64,000 bases of DNA from Legionella yabuuchiae. Lineage in GTDB: Bacteria > Pseudomonadota > Gammaproteobacteria > Legionellales > Legionellaceae. Made by a program: the position numbers and the translations under genes. The notes beneath the pieces are model-generated. The model had not been told where the DNA came from, did no database searches, and saw nothing but the letters and a program-made list of their open reading frames with translations. The number at the start of each line of letters is the position of its first letter. Position 1 is the first letter of the stretch. Below, one piece after another: positions 1 through 10,000 of this stretch. The DNA lies in contig NZ_CAAAIW010000003.1 of the NCBI RefSeq assembly GCF_900640115.1, positions 62,001 through 126,000 of the forward strand, in the 5' to 3' direction.

Positions 1-1004
1 ATGACTGGACAATTAAGTTAAAGCAGCCCTATTTCATGGCTAATTTGTTTTACCAGAACAATACGAATAGTTTAAGTGGTCATTTTGACTATCTGCATTT
101 GCCAAAATTCAAAGAAAAAACAGAATCTAAGCCGCTTAACAAAATGAGTATTTTACCCGAACAAATACCGAATCTTAATTTAACCATTAATGATTTACAG
201 GTGGGACAGTTAGACTTAGGAAATGTAATTATCAAAGCGAACAGCTATAAGAATCGCTGGAATCTTGAATATTGCAAATTAATTTCACCTGCTTATCAAG
301 TGACGATTCAAGGGGATTGGACTGAAAACCATAGTCGCAGTAAAACGAGCATCAATGCAGGGTTAAAACTATCCGACTTAGCCAAAGCGCTTAAGCAATG
401 GAATGCATCGCCAGCGGTTGAAGCCCAACAAGGAGAAATTCTATTTAAAGGGGGTTGGGATGCCCCGGCTTATGATATTTCATGGTCTAAACTCGCTGGT
501 GACTTATCGATTCAGTTGCGTAACGGTCGTATTACTAAATTAAGTCCTGAAACCGAAGAAAAGATTGGTTTAGGGAAATTACTCAGCATTTTAAGCTTAC
601 AAACCATCCCTCGCCGTTTAACTCTAGATTTTAGTGATCTTGCGAAGGGGGGATATAGTTTCGATGTGTTTATGGGAAATTTTTCATTGAAGAATGGGGT
701 TATGAATACCTCGGATAGCTATATTGATGGGCCAGTCGCCTATGCAAGCATAAAAGGAGAGTTGGACATTATCAAACAAATGTATGATCTCAACCTTCAA
801 GTCATGCCCCATATTACGGCAAGCTTACCGGTTGTCGCTACCATCGCGGGTGGTCCTATTGCAGGAATTGCTACCTGGGTAGCCAGCAAAATAATAAATC
901 ATGGCATGCAAAAAATCAGCAGCTATACTTATAAAGTAACCGGATCATGGTTAGATCCAGTGGTGCAGCAAGTCAGTATTGAAAAACAAAAAAAGCAAGA
1001 TTAG
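1..1004 (+). CDS. yhdP: YhdP-family AsmA-like protein, C-terminal part
   Basis: The reading frame is open from the first bases of the window, so the gene starts upstream and only about the last 333 residues are present. The end of the protein carries the YhdP signature: a segment reading LGKLLSILSLQTIPRRL, then LDFSDL, an IDGP motif, and a glycine-rich hydrophobic stretch (PVVATIAGGPIAGIA) before a final YKVTGSWLDPVV. YhdP proteins are large AsmA-superfamily proteins anchored in the inner membrane and spanning the periplasm. In E. coli they take part with TamB and YdbH in phospholipid transport to the outer membrane. The ATG at 36 is internal and should not be taken as the start. The next gene follows after 38 bases. 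Family assignment is strong; the role in this organism is inferred from the family. Confidence 0.9.
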   Translation, partial: DWTIKLKQPYFMANLFYQNNTNSLSGHFDYLHLPKFKEKTESKPLNKMSILPEQIPNLNLTINDLQVGQLDLGNVIIKANSYKNRWNLEYCKLISPAYQVTIQGDWTENHSRSKTSINAGLKLSDLAKALKQWNASPAVEAQQGEILFKGGWDAPAYDISWSKLAGDLSIQLRNGRITKLSPETEEKIGLGKLLSILSLQTIPRRLTLDFSDLAKGGYSFDVFMGNFSLKNGVMNTSDSYIDGPVAYASIKGELDIIKQMYDLNLQVMPHITASLPVVATIAGGPIAGIATWVASKIINHGMQKISSYTYKVTGSWLDPVVQQVSIEKQKKQD

Positions 1005-1042
1005 AACTGGTCAAAAGAATAAAATAAAGACAAGGATCCGAT

Positions 1043-1585
1043 ATGTTTTTACATCTATTTAAGAAATATTGGAATGTTAGCCTGCTGAAAACCTCCCCCG
1101 AGGAAACCCCTTTTTCAAAAGTACTTCTAGGAGTATGGGCAATTGCTTTTTATCTTGTAGTTGCCTCGCAATGGGGGCTTATTCAAACCGACATCGAACT
1201 TAGTCTTTTAAAAATAATGTTGGCTGATTTCGTGTTACTGGCTGCCTATTCATTGTATACGTACCTCTTGTTAGTCGCCTTTAAGCTTAAAGAGCGATTT
1301 GTTCAGACATTAACCTGCTTAATCGCAACTCATACAATCGTGCATGTATTTGCTTATCCTTTACTCGCAGTCACTCCTCTGTTAACAGAGACCACTTCAC
1401 CACCTTTTTGGGTATTTTTACTAAGTCTCTTATATTTGCTATTCACTATTATGTTGACAGCATGGCAATTAATGATCACGGTCTTTATTTATAAGAAGGC
1501 ACTGAATATTGATACGTTACCAGGTATACTCGCTACCATTGGGTTGTTTGCGGCGAATATCTTACTGGTATCGTTTGTTCGGTAG
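1043..1585 (+). CDS. Small multi-pass inner-membrane protein of unknown function
   Basis: This encodes 180 residues with about five hydrophobic segments (near residues 25-47, 57-80, 87-112, 121-150 and 158-178) joined by short loops, so it is very likely an inner-membrane protein. The ATG is preceded by an AAGGA ribosome-binding site in a suitable position. It lies 38 bases after the yhdP end and may be cotranscribed with it. I do not recognise a family. The topology loosely recalls small YIP1-like membrane proteins, but no motif supports that. The following intergenic region holds a palindromic repeat element, so cotranscription with mpl is uncertain. Confidence 0.75.
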   Translation: MFLHLFKKYWNVSLLKTSPEETPFSKVLLGVWAIAFYLVVASQWGLIQTDIELSLLKIMLADFVLLAAYSLYTYLLLVAFKLKERFVQTLTCLIATHTIVHVFAYPLLAVTPLLTETTSPPFWVFLLSLLYLLFTIMLTAWQLMITVFIYKKALNIDTLPGILATIGLFAANILLVSFVR

Positions 1586-1604
1586 TTGGACGTCAGGATG
1601 CTAA

Positions 1605-1765
1605 GTATACCTCTGATCGTTCAAAATGTGTGTTTTTAGGCGCCTTTATTTTTGTGCGGTCGAATTTTAAAAGCGAGTAATAGCTCATTCCCTTGCGAGT
1701 TTTTAAAATGCGGTAGGGCAAAAAAAAGAGTATAAATCACGCATTTTGAACGATCATGGGTATAT
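1605..1765. repeat. Nested palindromic repeat element, copy 1 (long form)
   Basis: The outer arms pair over about 25 bases: the left end runs GTATACCTCTGATCGTTC and the right end GAACGATCATGGGTATAT. Inside is a second inverted repeat built from TTTTAAAAGCGAG and its partner, with a loop containing GGGAATGAG on the opposite strand. The interior is in inverted orientation relative to copy 2 (21247-21407). Related copies lie at 30516-30622 and 35762-35928. The element fills most of the gap between the membrane-protein gene and mpl. It contains no ORF, so it looks like a non-autonomous MITE-like element or an extended REP-type sequence. Confidence 0.8.
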
Positions 1766-1822
1766 AACTAGGGCTTATACCTAACACCTGATCCCAAAGT
1801 GAATTAAATCTGAGAAGAAATC

Positions 1823-3184
1823 ATGCATTTACATGTTTTAGGCATTGGTGGCACCTTCATGAGTGCTTTAGCAATACTTGCTCGTGAAGCAGGACATAAA
1901 GTGACAGGAAGTGATGCCAATTGTTATCCGCCGGTCAGTGATTTATTAACTGCAAAGGGGATTCAATGGACTGAAGGGTATGAAGACAGCACGTTGGCTT
2001 TAAAAGCAGATTGCGTCATTGTGGGAAATGCGATACGTCGAGGCATGTCGGTTATTGAAGCTGTCTTGAACGCAAGAAAAAAATATTATTCTGGGCCAGA
2101 GTGGTTGGCTGAACATATTTTATCGAAATACCGCGTCATGGCGGTGGCAGGTACCCATGGCAAAACGACAACAACCTCCATGCTGGCCTATATATTACAT
2201 CATGCCGGCTGTAATCCTGGCTTTCTAATCGGTGGTGTTGCACCAAATTTTGAGACGAGCGCCTGTCTTGGTAAAGGGCCGTGGTTTGTAATTGAAGCCG
2301 ATGAATACGATAGCGCATTTTTTGATAAGCGTCCTAAATTTATGCATTATCGGCCTGAATTAGCGATTCTAAATAATTTAGAATATGATCATGCCGACAT
2401 TTATCCAGATCTCGCGGCAATTCAACAACAATTTCATTATTTTTTAAGGACTATTCCTGGCAAAGGAATCGCGCTAAAGCCGCGTGATGAACAAGCATTA
2501 AATGAAGTTGAAGCTAAAGGGGTTTTTTGCCACATAGAGACGATGGCATTGCAGGGTGATGCGACTTGGCGCGCTGAGCTTTTAGATGACAGCGGGCAAC
2601 GCTTTCGAGTTTGGCATCATGGCAAGTCCATTGCTGAAGTCAGTTGGCCGTTGATTGGACACTTCAACGTAGAAAATGGTTTGGCAGCGATTGCTGCGAG
2701 TGTGAATGCCGGGGTTAATCCGTCAGAAGCTGCTGATGCGCTAAGTGAATATAAGCCGCCAAAGCGTCGACTAGAGATTAAAGCCAATCGACATAATATT
2801 ACCGTATACGATGATTTTGCGCATCATCCAACCGCGATTGGCAAAACGATTCATGCTGTAAAAAGCAGCAATCGTCATCAACGCATCTTGGTCGCTCTGG
2901 AATTTGCTTCTTACAGTATGAGAACTGGAGTTCATGCGCATGAAATGGCGTCAGCATTACAGAACGTTGATGGGGTGTACGTGCTAAACCCTAAAGAATT
3001 TAACTTAGAGTCACTCACCAAAGATTGGATGTTTCCCTACAAGCTCCTACCTGATACCAACGCCATGGTGAATGCCATCAGCCAAGAACTAACCCCAGGT
3101 GATGCAGTACTGGTCATGAGCAATCGCGGTTTTGATGGAATTCATCAAAAAATTATAACGCGTATTGAGCAGCGGTTTGGTTAA
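1823..3184 (+). CDS. mpl: UDP-N-acetylmuramate:L-Ala-gamma-D-Glu-meso-DAP ligase (murein tripeptide recycling)
   Basis: The 453-residue protein matches the Mpl family in length (E. coli 457). It starts with the nucleotide-sugar-binding motif GIGGTFM, carries the Mur-ligase ATP loop GTHGKTTTTS near residue 110, the EADEYD metal-binding segment near 158 and DDFAHHPTAI near 335, which marks the Mpl/MurC group. Mpl attaches recycled murein tripeptide to UDP-MurNAc in the cytoplasm and so returns wall turnover products to peptidoglycan synthesis. It is monocistronic here, with a palindromic repeat upstream and a strong hairpin downstream shared with the convergent clpB. MurC is the only serious alternative. 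The length and the opening MHLHVLGIGGTFM favour Mpl. Confidence 0.96.
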   Translation: MHLHVLGIGGTFMSALAILAREAGHKVTGSDANCYPPVSDLLTAKGIQWTEGYEDSTLALKADCVIVGNAIRRGMSVIEAVLNARKKYYSGPEWLAEHILSKYRVMAVAGTHGKTTTTSMLAYILHHAGCNPGFLIGGVAPNFETSACLGKGPWFVIEADEYDSAFFDKRPKFMHYRPELAILNNLEYDHADIYPDLAAIQQQFHYFLRTIPGKGIALKPRDEQALNEVEAKGVFCHIETMALQGDATWRAELLDDSGQRFRVWHHGKSIAEVSWPLIGHFNVENGLAAIAASVNAGVNPSEAADALSEYKPPKRRLEIKANRHNITVYDDFAHHPTAIGKTIHAVKSSNRHQRILVALEFASYSMRTGVHAHEMASALQNVDGVYVLNPKEFNLESLTKDWMFPYKLLPDTNAMVNAISQELTPGDAVLVMSNRGFDGIHQKIITRIEQRFG

Positions 3185-3270
3185 AGACTATCCAAGGACC
3201 CTGCTCATTGCCTGATGATTCTCTAAAACTTGTCTATTTTCTCCATGGTCTGAAGATTTTCCTAAACCCG

Positions 3271-3303
3271 TCTAGATTCCCAGGATTGTCCGGGGAATCT
3301 AGA
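3271..3303. terminator. Hairpin between convergent mpl and clpB
   Basis: A perfect 11-bp stem (TCTAGATTCCC with GGGAATCTAGA) encloses an 11-base loop. It sits between the ends of two convergent genes, where a bidirectional terminator is expected. Neither side has a clear run of T residues immediately after the stem, so intrinsic termination is likely but not certain. Confidence 0.55.
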
Positions 3304-3324
3304 ACACCAAATAAAAACAAATTC

Positions 3325-5901
3325 TTATCCATTTTTAATCTGTAACGCATCATCTTTATAATCAACAGCAATACGTTCACCTGGTTTAAACTGGCCTGTT
3401 AAAATCGATTGCGCTAAAGGGTTTTCCAATTGTTGTTGGATAACTCGTTTTAAGGGGCGAGCGCCATAGACTGGATCAAACCCCGCTTCAGCAAGATAGG
3501 CAAGCGCTTTGGGTTTTACTTCTAATGCGATGTTTTGTTCTGCCAAGCGTTGTTTTAAGTGATCAATCTGAATGGTGGCGATATCCGCGATTTGTTCTTT
3601 CGTTAGTGCATGAAACACGACGCTATCGTCAATGCGATTAATGAACTCTGGTCTGAAATGCTGGCGAACTTGCTCCATGACGGCTTCTTTGATTTCTTTG
3701 TAATCAAGTTTTTGACCCATATCCTGAATCAAATGAGAGCCAATATTAGAAGTCATAACAATAACGGTATTGCGAAAATCAACGGTTCTGCCTTGACCGT
3801 CAGTTAACCGTCCATCATCCAGCACTTGTAAAAGAATATTAAAGACATCGCTATGCGCTTTTTCAATTTCATCCAAAAGAATCACTGAATACGGCCTTCT
3901 TCTAACCGCTTCGGTTAAATAGCCACCTTCTTCATAGCCCACATAACCTGGAGGCGCTCCAATTAACCGAGCCACGGAATGCTTTTCCATAAACTCCGAC
4001 ATATCAATACGAACCATCGCATCGACGGTGTCAAAGAGAAAAGCAGCCAACGCTTTGCACAGTTCTGTCTTACCAACACCGGTAGGGCCTAAAAAAAGAA
4101 ACGAACCAATCGGGCGATTCGGATCAGAAAGTCCTGCACGAGAACGTCTTATAGCATTCGACACCGACTCCACGGCTTCATCCTGCCCGATTACGCGTTT
4201 GTGTAACGCTTCTTCCATATGCAGCAGCTTTTCACGTTCTCCTTCAAGCATCTTGGATACCGGGATCCCAGTCCATTTTGAAACGACTTCGGCCACTTCT
4301 TCTTCAGTAACTTTATTGCGAACCAATTTCGTTTCTTTGGGTTCATGGTCAGTGACTTCTTTTAATTGTTTTTCAAGTTCTGGAATGCGCCCATATTGTA
4401 ATTCGGACATGCGAGTAAGATCGCCGGCGCGTTTGGCGGTTTCAAGTTCAATTTTTGCTTGTTCTAACGCTTCTTTGATGTGCGTGGCGCCTTGTAAGGC
4501 TGCTTTTTCGGCTTTCCAGATTTCTTCTTGATCAGAATATTGCTTTTCGAGTTCCTGGATGGATTCCTCTAAATCCTCCAAACGCTTTTTGGAGGCTTCA
4601 TCGGTTTCTTTTTTAAGCGCTTCTCGTTCAATCTTTAATTGAATTAAACGACGATCTAATTTATCAAGGCTTTCAGGTTTAGAGTCAATTTCCATGCGAA
4701 TTTGACTGCCTGCTTCATCGATTAAGTCAATTGCTTTATCCGGTAATTGGCGATCCGTAATATATCGCTGCGATAAGGTGGCTGCCGCAACAATGGCGGG
4801 ATCTGTAATTTCGACACCATGATGTACTTCATAACGCTCTTTTAAGCCGCGAAGTATGGCAATCGTGTCTTCTACAGAGGGCTCTTCAACCAGCACTTTT
4901 TGGAATCTCCGTTCTAAGGCGGCATCCTTCTCAACGTATTGTCGATATTCATCTAACGTTGTCGCCCCAATGCAATGAAGTTCGCCACGCGCCAAAGCGG
5001 GTTTTAACATGTTGCCTGCATCCATCGCGCCTTCAGCTTTTCCTGCGCCCACCATGGTATGCAATTCGTCAATAAACAAAATGATCTGGCCTTCTTGCTT
5101 AGATAAATCATTTAAGACGCCCTTTAAACGTTCTTCAAATTCACCACGAAATTTTGCACCAGCAATCAATGCTCCCATATCTAAGGATAATAAACGTTTA
5201 TTTTTTAATCCCTCAGGCACCTCTCCGTTGATAATTCGCTGTGCAAGGCCTTCAACAATGGCGGTTTTACCCACGCCAGGCTCGCCAATTAGAACGGGGT
5301 TATTTTTAGTGCGGCGTTGTAGTACTTGGATGGTGCGTCGAATTTCATCATCGCGCCCAATCACCGGATCAAGTTTACCTTGCTCAGCCCGTTCGGTTAA
5401 ATCGATGGTGTATTTTTCTAAGGCTTGTCGTTGTTCTTCAGCATTGGGATCGGTAACTGTTTCTCCACCACGAATGTCTTCAATCGCTGTTTCAATCGAG
5501 ACTCTATTGGCGCCGGCTTGTTTTAAATACTTGGCCAAATTGCCATCTTCTTCCATTGCAGCAAGTATAAATAATTCACTGGAGATAAAATTATCTTTTC
5601 TTTTTTGAGAAAGTTTATCGGTTAAATTTAACAGCCGATTTAAGCCATTAGAAATATGAACTTCGCCACCAGTCCCTTCAACTTTAGGTAATTGATCAAG
5701 CGCTTGATCAACGGAGGTTCTTAATTGCGAAAGGTTAACCCCTGCTTTGGATAATATGGGTCTAACACTGCCTCCTTCTTGATCCAGAAGGGCCTTCATC
5801 AAATGTTCCGGTTCAATAAAGCCGTTATCTCGCCCCAGTGCTAGGGATTGAGCGTCGGCTAAAGCCAGTTGAAATTTCGAAGTCAGTTTATCCATTCGCA
5901 T
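3325..5901 (-). CDS. clpB: ClpB disaggregase (Hsp100 AAA+ chaperone)
   Basis: At 858 residues this is full-length ClpB (E. coli 857). The N-terminus ([20 protein letters not shown]) is nearly that of E. coli. Two AAA+ modules are visible, with Walker A loops GEPGVGKT near residue 205 and GPTGVGKT near 607. A long charged coiled-coil middle domain (about residues 410-530) distinguishes ClpB from ClpA or ClpC. It works with DnaK/DnaJ to pull proteins out of aggregates in the cytoplasm. The ATG has an AAGGG ribosome-binding site 8 bases upstream. A sigma32-like promoter lies about 160 bases upstream, overlapping the promoter of the divergent sppA-like gene. Confidence 0.98.
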   Translation of the reverse strand: MRMDKLTSKFQLALADAQSLALGRDNGFIEPEHLMKALLDQEGGSVRPILSKAGVNLSQLRTSVDQALDQLPKVEGTGGEVHISNGLNRLLNLTDKLSQKRKDNFISSELFILAAMEEDGNLAKYLKQAGANRVSIETAIEDIRGGETVTDPNAEEQRQALEKYTIDLTERAEQGKLDPVIGRDDEIRRTIQVLQRRTKNNPVLIGEPGVGKTAIVEGLAQRIINGEVPEGLKNKRLLSLDMGALIAGAKFRGEFEERLKGVLNDLSKQEGQIILFIDELHTMVGAGKAEGAMDAGNMLKPALARGELHCIGATTLDEYRQYVEKDAALERRFQKVLVEEPSVEDTIAILRGLKERYEVHHGVEITDPAIVAAATLSQRYITDRQLPDKAIDLIDEAGSQIRMEIDSKPESLDKLDRRLIQLKIEREALKKETDEASKKRLEDLEESIQELEKQYSDQEEIWKAEKAALQGATHIKEALEQAKIELETAKRAGDLTRMSELQYGRIPELEKQLKEVTDHEPKETKLVRNKVTEEEVAEVVSKWTGIPVSKMLEGEREKLLHMEEALHKRVIGQDEAVESVSNAIRRSRAGLSDPNRPIGSFLFLGPTGVGKTELCKALAAFLFDTVDAMVRIDMSEFMEKHSVARLIGAPPGYVGYEEGGYLTEAVRRRPYSVILLDEIEKAHSDVFNILLQVLDDGRLTDGQGRTVDFRNTVIVMTSNIGSHLIQDMGQKLDYKEIKEAVMEQVRQHFRPEFINRIDDSVVFHALTKEQIADIATIQIDHLKQRLAEQNIALEVKPKALAYLAEAGFDPVYGARPLKRVIQQQLENPLAQSILTGQFKPGERIAVDYKDDALQIKNG

Positions 5902-6034
5902 AATGTTGGCCCTTATTGTTATGTCAAGTCTAACGGCTTAAAGTGTATCTCTCGAAAATCCCCTTCAAAGGAGAGGCTCAGGAAATGTCGTTCTGTGATC
6001 AATACAAACGATGCACTTTGGATTATAGGACGTT

Positions 6035-6063
6035 TTGTAATTCCGCCCTTACTAACGTAAAAT
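6035..6063 (+). promoter_or_regulatory. Putative sigma70 promoter of the sppA-like gene
   Basis: TTGTAA (6035-6040) and TAAAAT (6058-6063) are separated by 17 bases and lie just upstream of the sppA-like start at 6096. Four of six and five of six consensus bases match. It overlaps the divergent heat-shock-type promoter assigned to clpB. Confidence 0.4.
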
Positions 6064-6087
6064 GGAGTTAATTTTTATAAAATCAAG
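6060..6087 (-). promoter_or_regulatory. Putative sigma32 (heat-shock) promoter of clpB
   Basis: On the minus strand CTTGAT (6087-6082) and CTCCATTT (6067-6060) are separated by 14 bases. This is close to the sigma32 consensus CTTGAA-N13-15-CCCCATNT. It would give a leader of about 150 bases before the clpB ATG. ClpB is a classical heat-shock gene, so the match fits its expected regulation. Confidence 0.45.
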
Positions 6088-6095
6088 ACTAAACC

Positions 6096-7052
6096 ATGAC
6101 AAAAGATGACCCATCAATCAATACATCGGATTCTCAAGCGCTTTTAAACAAAGTGGTGCTTGAATACATGCGTGATCAACGTAGAAAACGTATTTGGCGT
6201 TGGATTTTGCGCGGCGCAATTTTTTTATTATTTATATGGTTTATCTATCAAGCGGTTTCAGCCCGTGGCGAATCACTCATGGAGCGCATGGAACCTCATG
6301 TCGGATTGATTGATTTAAAAGGAACGATTTTTGAAAATGAGCTCGCTAATAGTGATAATTTTGTCAAAGGGTTAGAAAAAGCCTATGACAACAAAAGCAT
6401 GAAAGCTTTAATTATTCGCATTGATAGTCCAGGAGGGAGTCCTGTTCAAGCTGATTATATGTATAACGCGCTTCAATATTATCGTGAAAAATACCCAGAA
6501 ATTAAAACCTATTCGGTGTGTGTGGACGCTTGTGCCTCAGCAGCATATTACGTAGCGGTTGGTGCCGATGAGATTTATGCGAATCCTTCAAGCTTAGTGG
6601 GGTCCATTGGCGTTTTATACAACGGATTTGGATTTGTAGATGCCATGCAAAAGCTTGGGGTTTCCCGTAGGCTTTATACCTCTGGAAAATATAAGGGGTT
6701 TATGGATCAGTTTTCGCCGGTTCAGCCAAATTCAGAAGAATTTCTTAAAAAAATGCTAGATATTATTCACCAGCAATTTATTGAAGTGGTTAAACAAGGA
6801 CGAGGCGATCGTTTGGTCATTGATGATCAAACGTTTTCTGGGTTGTTCTGGACGGGAGTTCAGGCAAAAGAACGGGGTTTAGTCGATGGATTTGCGAGTA
6901 GTGGCCAATTGGCGCGCGACGTTATTAAAATTGATAAAGTGGTTGATTACACCTACGAAGAATCGGTGTTAGAGCGCGTGGCTAAAAATATAGGCACTGC
7001 AATGGCTAACCAGCTCCCTCAGAGTATGGGAATGAAACCCGGGCTACAATAA
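6096..7052 (+). CDS. sppA: S49-family signal peptide peptidase (short SppA type)
   Basis: This is a 318-residue membrane-anchored serine protease. A basic N-terminus (RRKRIWRW) is followed by one membrane segment (about residues 37-55), then a periplasmic S49 domain. The family motif RIDSPGGSP lies near 108. The probable catalytic pair is Ser148 (in ACASAAYYVA) and Lys200 (in SGKYKGF), spaced like Ser147/Lys199 of Bacillus SppA. It has one S49 domain rather than the two of E. coli SppA (618 residues), so it is the short form. SppA clears cleaved signal peptides from the membrane. The symbol is used in this broad sense; SohB is a less likely alternative. It converges with pilY1 across a 38-base gap. 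Confidence 0.9.
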   Translation: MTKDDPSINTSDSQALLNKVVLEYMRDQRRKRIWRWILRGAIFLLFIWFIYQAVSARGESLMERMEPHVGLIDLKGTIFENELANSDNFVKGLEKAYDNKSMKALIIRIDSPGGSPVQADYMYNALQYYREKYPEIKTYSVCVDACASAAYYVAVGADEIYANPSSLVGSIGVLYNGFGFVDAMQKLGVSRRLYTSGKYKGFMDQFSPVQPNSEEFLKKMLDIIHQQFIEVVKQGRGDRLVIDDQTFSGLFWTGVQAKERGLVDGFASSGQLARDVIKIDKVVDYTYEESVLERVAKNIGTAMANQLPQSMGMKPGLQ

Positions 7053-7090
7053 GACGTAGTAGGCTGCGCGAAGATTTCTCTCAAAGAAAC

Positions 7091-10000
7091 TCACTGCAGT
7101 TGCCGCCATGATTGGCGACCGTAGCGGTCAAGCCCTGGGTTTTCGCCTACTTTTTGAATGGTTCCACTGGTTCCGGACAAATATTTGTACTCAACATCGC
7201 CAGCGCTCAGAATAGAGGGCGTTGCGATTAGGCCAACCTGGGATTGAACGCCACTAGGAGATACCTGTAGTGTTTGGCCACCATCGCTGTAAGTTACGGA
7301 ATCGCCAGTCGTAAACTTACCATCTCCATCTAAATCAAATACGTTGTAATTTAATCGAGTTCCGGTAAAGGCATCCAATTCCATTAACCAGCCTTCACCA
7401 CCAAAGTCACAGGGATCACTAGTTGGAATCAGGGTTGAGAAAATAATTTTATTGCTGGCAAACAACATATTTGAAACAATACGCTCACCCTCTGGATTAT
7501 TATTGACAATTAAATCCATATACCAACCACGATCATTATTGGCCAGTAAGTTGTTGCTGGTAACCCGTACACCATCCTGTTGTTGTAAAATGGTTTGTTG
7601 CCTAAGTTCGGCGCGTCCGGAAATCACCGTCGTGCTGGCGTCACGCAAGGCATAGATGCTTTGCACGCTAAGATCAGTTTTATCACTATTTTCTAAATAT
7701 TTACCGGTTCCAATGTAGACTTGAATTCCTGAGGGATTATTTACTAGATTAGATACCGTTGGTTTTATTGTAATAGGTTGGCGATTGCCTGAGCTATCTT
7801 TTGCCACGAATAAAGGCAACGGTGTCGAGCCAGATTTAAAGCTGAAATCCCATTGACTGACATTGGTAGAAGAAATATCAATTTTCCAAACATTGCCAAA
7901 CAAATCGCCAGCATAAATACGATCAGCAATACTATTGCCATCCATATCGATCACAGCTGGAGAAGCCATGCCATTTGGACGGCTTAATCCTAATGGATCG
8001 GCACTCATGCCTACACCCGTATCAAATTTCTTAATCAGCGCGCCAGTATCAATATTCACAATGTAAATGACGGCGTTGCCGGTGGTGCTCACATGACCAT
8101 CGACTTCGGTATTGTTATAACCGTTGCCAAATATGGCAGCCCATTCGCCGTTAGCTAAGCGTACTATGGAGGGTTGACTATAGGTATAACCCAAGTCAAC
8201 ATCATTTAAATCAGTAAATTCCCATTTCACAATACTCGCGGCCACACTTTCACTAAATGAAGCAGGATTGGTGACATCAAGCGCATAAATCGCCTGACCA
8301 CCACCATTTAATCCAGCGGCTAAGATGGTTCGCCATTGATTGTTAATGAACACATCAATAACCGTAGGAGAGCCGTCGACATAATAATGATGCGAATAAT
8401 CTTGTGAAGTTAATAGGGGTAAATTGGAATAGACTTTAGACGGGACATAAGCCAGTAACTCCGATCCTGTGGTCGCATTAAAAGCATGCAGCATACCATC
8501 ATTGGCGCCAACATATAAAACAGGTTGGCGGTTTAAATTGGCTTGGCGGAAGGTATCATAAGGAGAGTTATTTTCAGGGGATGTTCCAGGCCAAATCGAG
8601 GGGTATTGCTGTTCTGGTATCCCAATCACCACCGGTGCTGAGTTAATGATATCTCCTAGTAATGTCGAGCGATCTCGAAACGTACCCCCATTTTGAACTT
8701 CCTGGGCTTGATTGCCGCGAAGGAACTCTAGTCGGTCACTGCCTAAAGCATCATTTAAACCGGACACGGGATTTATATTTAGCAAGGTCGTTTGAGTTGT
8801 ATCAATTTCACTGCTGCTTGGTGAGGCGGGATTGGTTGGCCATCGGAAGGGCACTCCGACGCCTGTGGAAGGCTTATAAGTAATGATTTTTCGACCTGTG
8901 TCATAATTTTGGGTGTTAAGCTTTTCCGCGGCATCCCACTCTGAACCTCCAGGACCAGTTCCTGTTAACAATATATCCCCAGTCGTTTGATCAATGGCGT
9001 ACGCAAGCAATTGTCCGCTCCAATCTTTAGTGCGAAAGATGGCTTGATAAATTTTAGTGCCAGTGGATAAGAATCCACTGCTTAAAGCCGCTGATGAAAA
9101 GGATCCCGTTTGGTCAATTATCATGTTAAACGCTTTAGCTAATTGCTCTTGTAGGGTTGTGGCGTTGGTCACCAAAAAATAGTTATCGGGAGAACCCGTT
9201 CCTGTGGTATCAAACTCAGAGGTTAAATCAGGAATATTATTGTTATTTTTATCGGTAAATCCTCCCCATTTTGCTGAATAAAATAGCGGAGAATTGAATA
9301 GCGTGGCTATCGTTCCGGTACTATTAGGTGTAAACGTTCGAGAAGTGGTGATTGGCAAAGCAGTACCATCTTGCCAACCTTGACCAGGTAGTTGCCCAGG
9401 TGGGGTATCTAGAAAATAATCAATATCACTCGTTTCGGACGTATCACTGTCTCGAACTTCTAAATAAACGCCATCTTCGGTGGTACCAGAAATTACATAC
9501 CCCATATGTTGAGTAATAGAACCCGCGCTATAAATAGTCTCTAACTGAACCGTCAATGTATTATTTGAATTAACCGTCACGGTATACTTCACAATGGCAT
9601 CCATATCAAAGTCAGCCCCTTGCTGCACGTCTTCAAAGTTAACGCGAAACACACCGCCGGTACTGCTTAAGGATTCAATATAAAAATCAACGATATTGTT
9701 GGTGGGTTGATATTGTCCTTGGGTGGCATTAATGCTAAATCCCTTGACGGACTTACCGAACGGAATAATAGAAATTTGCTTTCCACCCACATTAAATGTA
9801 ATTTCCGGAGAGGGTGAGGAAAGACCAACCATTAACGATTTAATGGTTTGAGTTCCTTGTGCGCTGCTGACATCATTCGTCCAGCCATAATATGCAACGC
9901 TTGCGGGGTAATAGCTTCCCTCAGAGTTTGCATCATGAGGAGCTAACCCGCGAATATTGCCGAAACTAGTCACGGTTTTAGGCGTTGGTGCGCCATCGCT

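Noticed and set aside
4028-5608. Long plus-strand frames (167 and 199 residues) opposite clpB
   Set aside because: They are Ser-rich antisense shadows of the highly conserved clpB coding sequence and have no family resemblance.
6060-6063. Other sigma32-like boxes nearer to clpB, such as CTTGAC at about 5929-5924
   Set aside because: There is no CCCCAT-like -10 box at the required spacing before the start codon.
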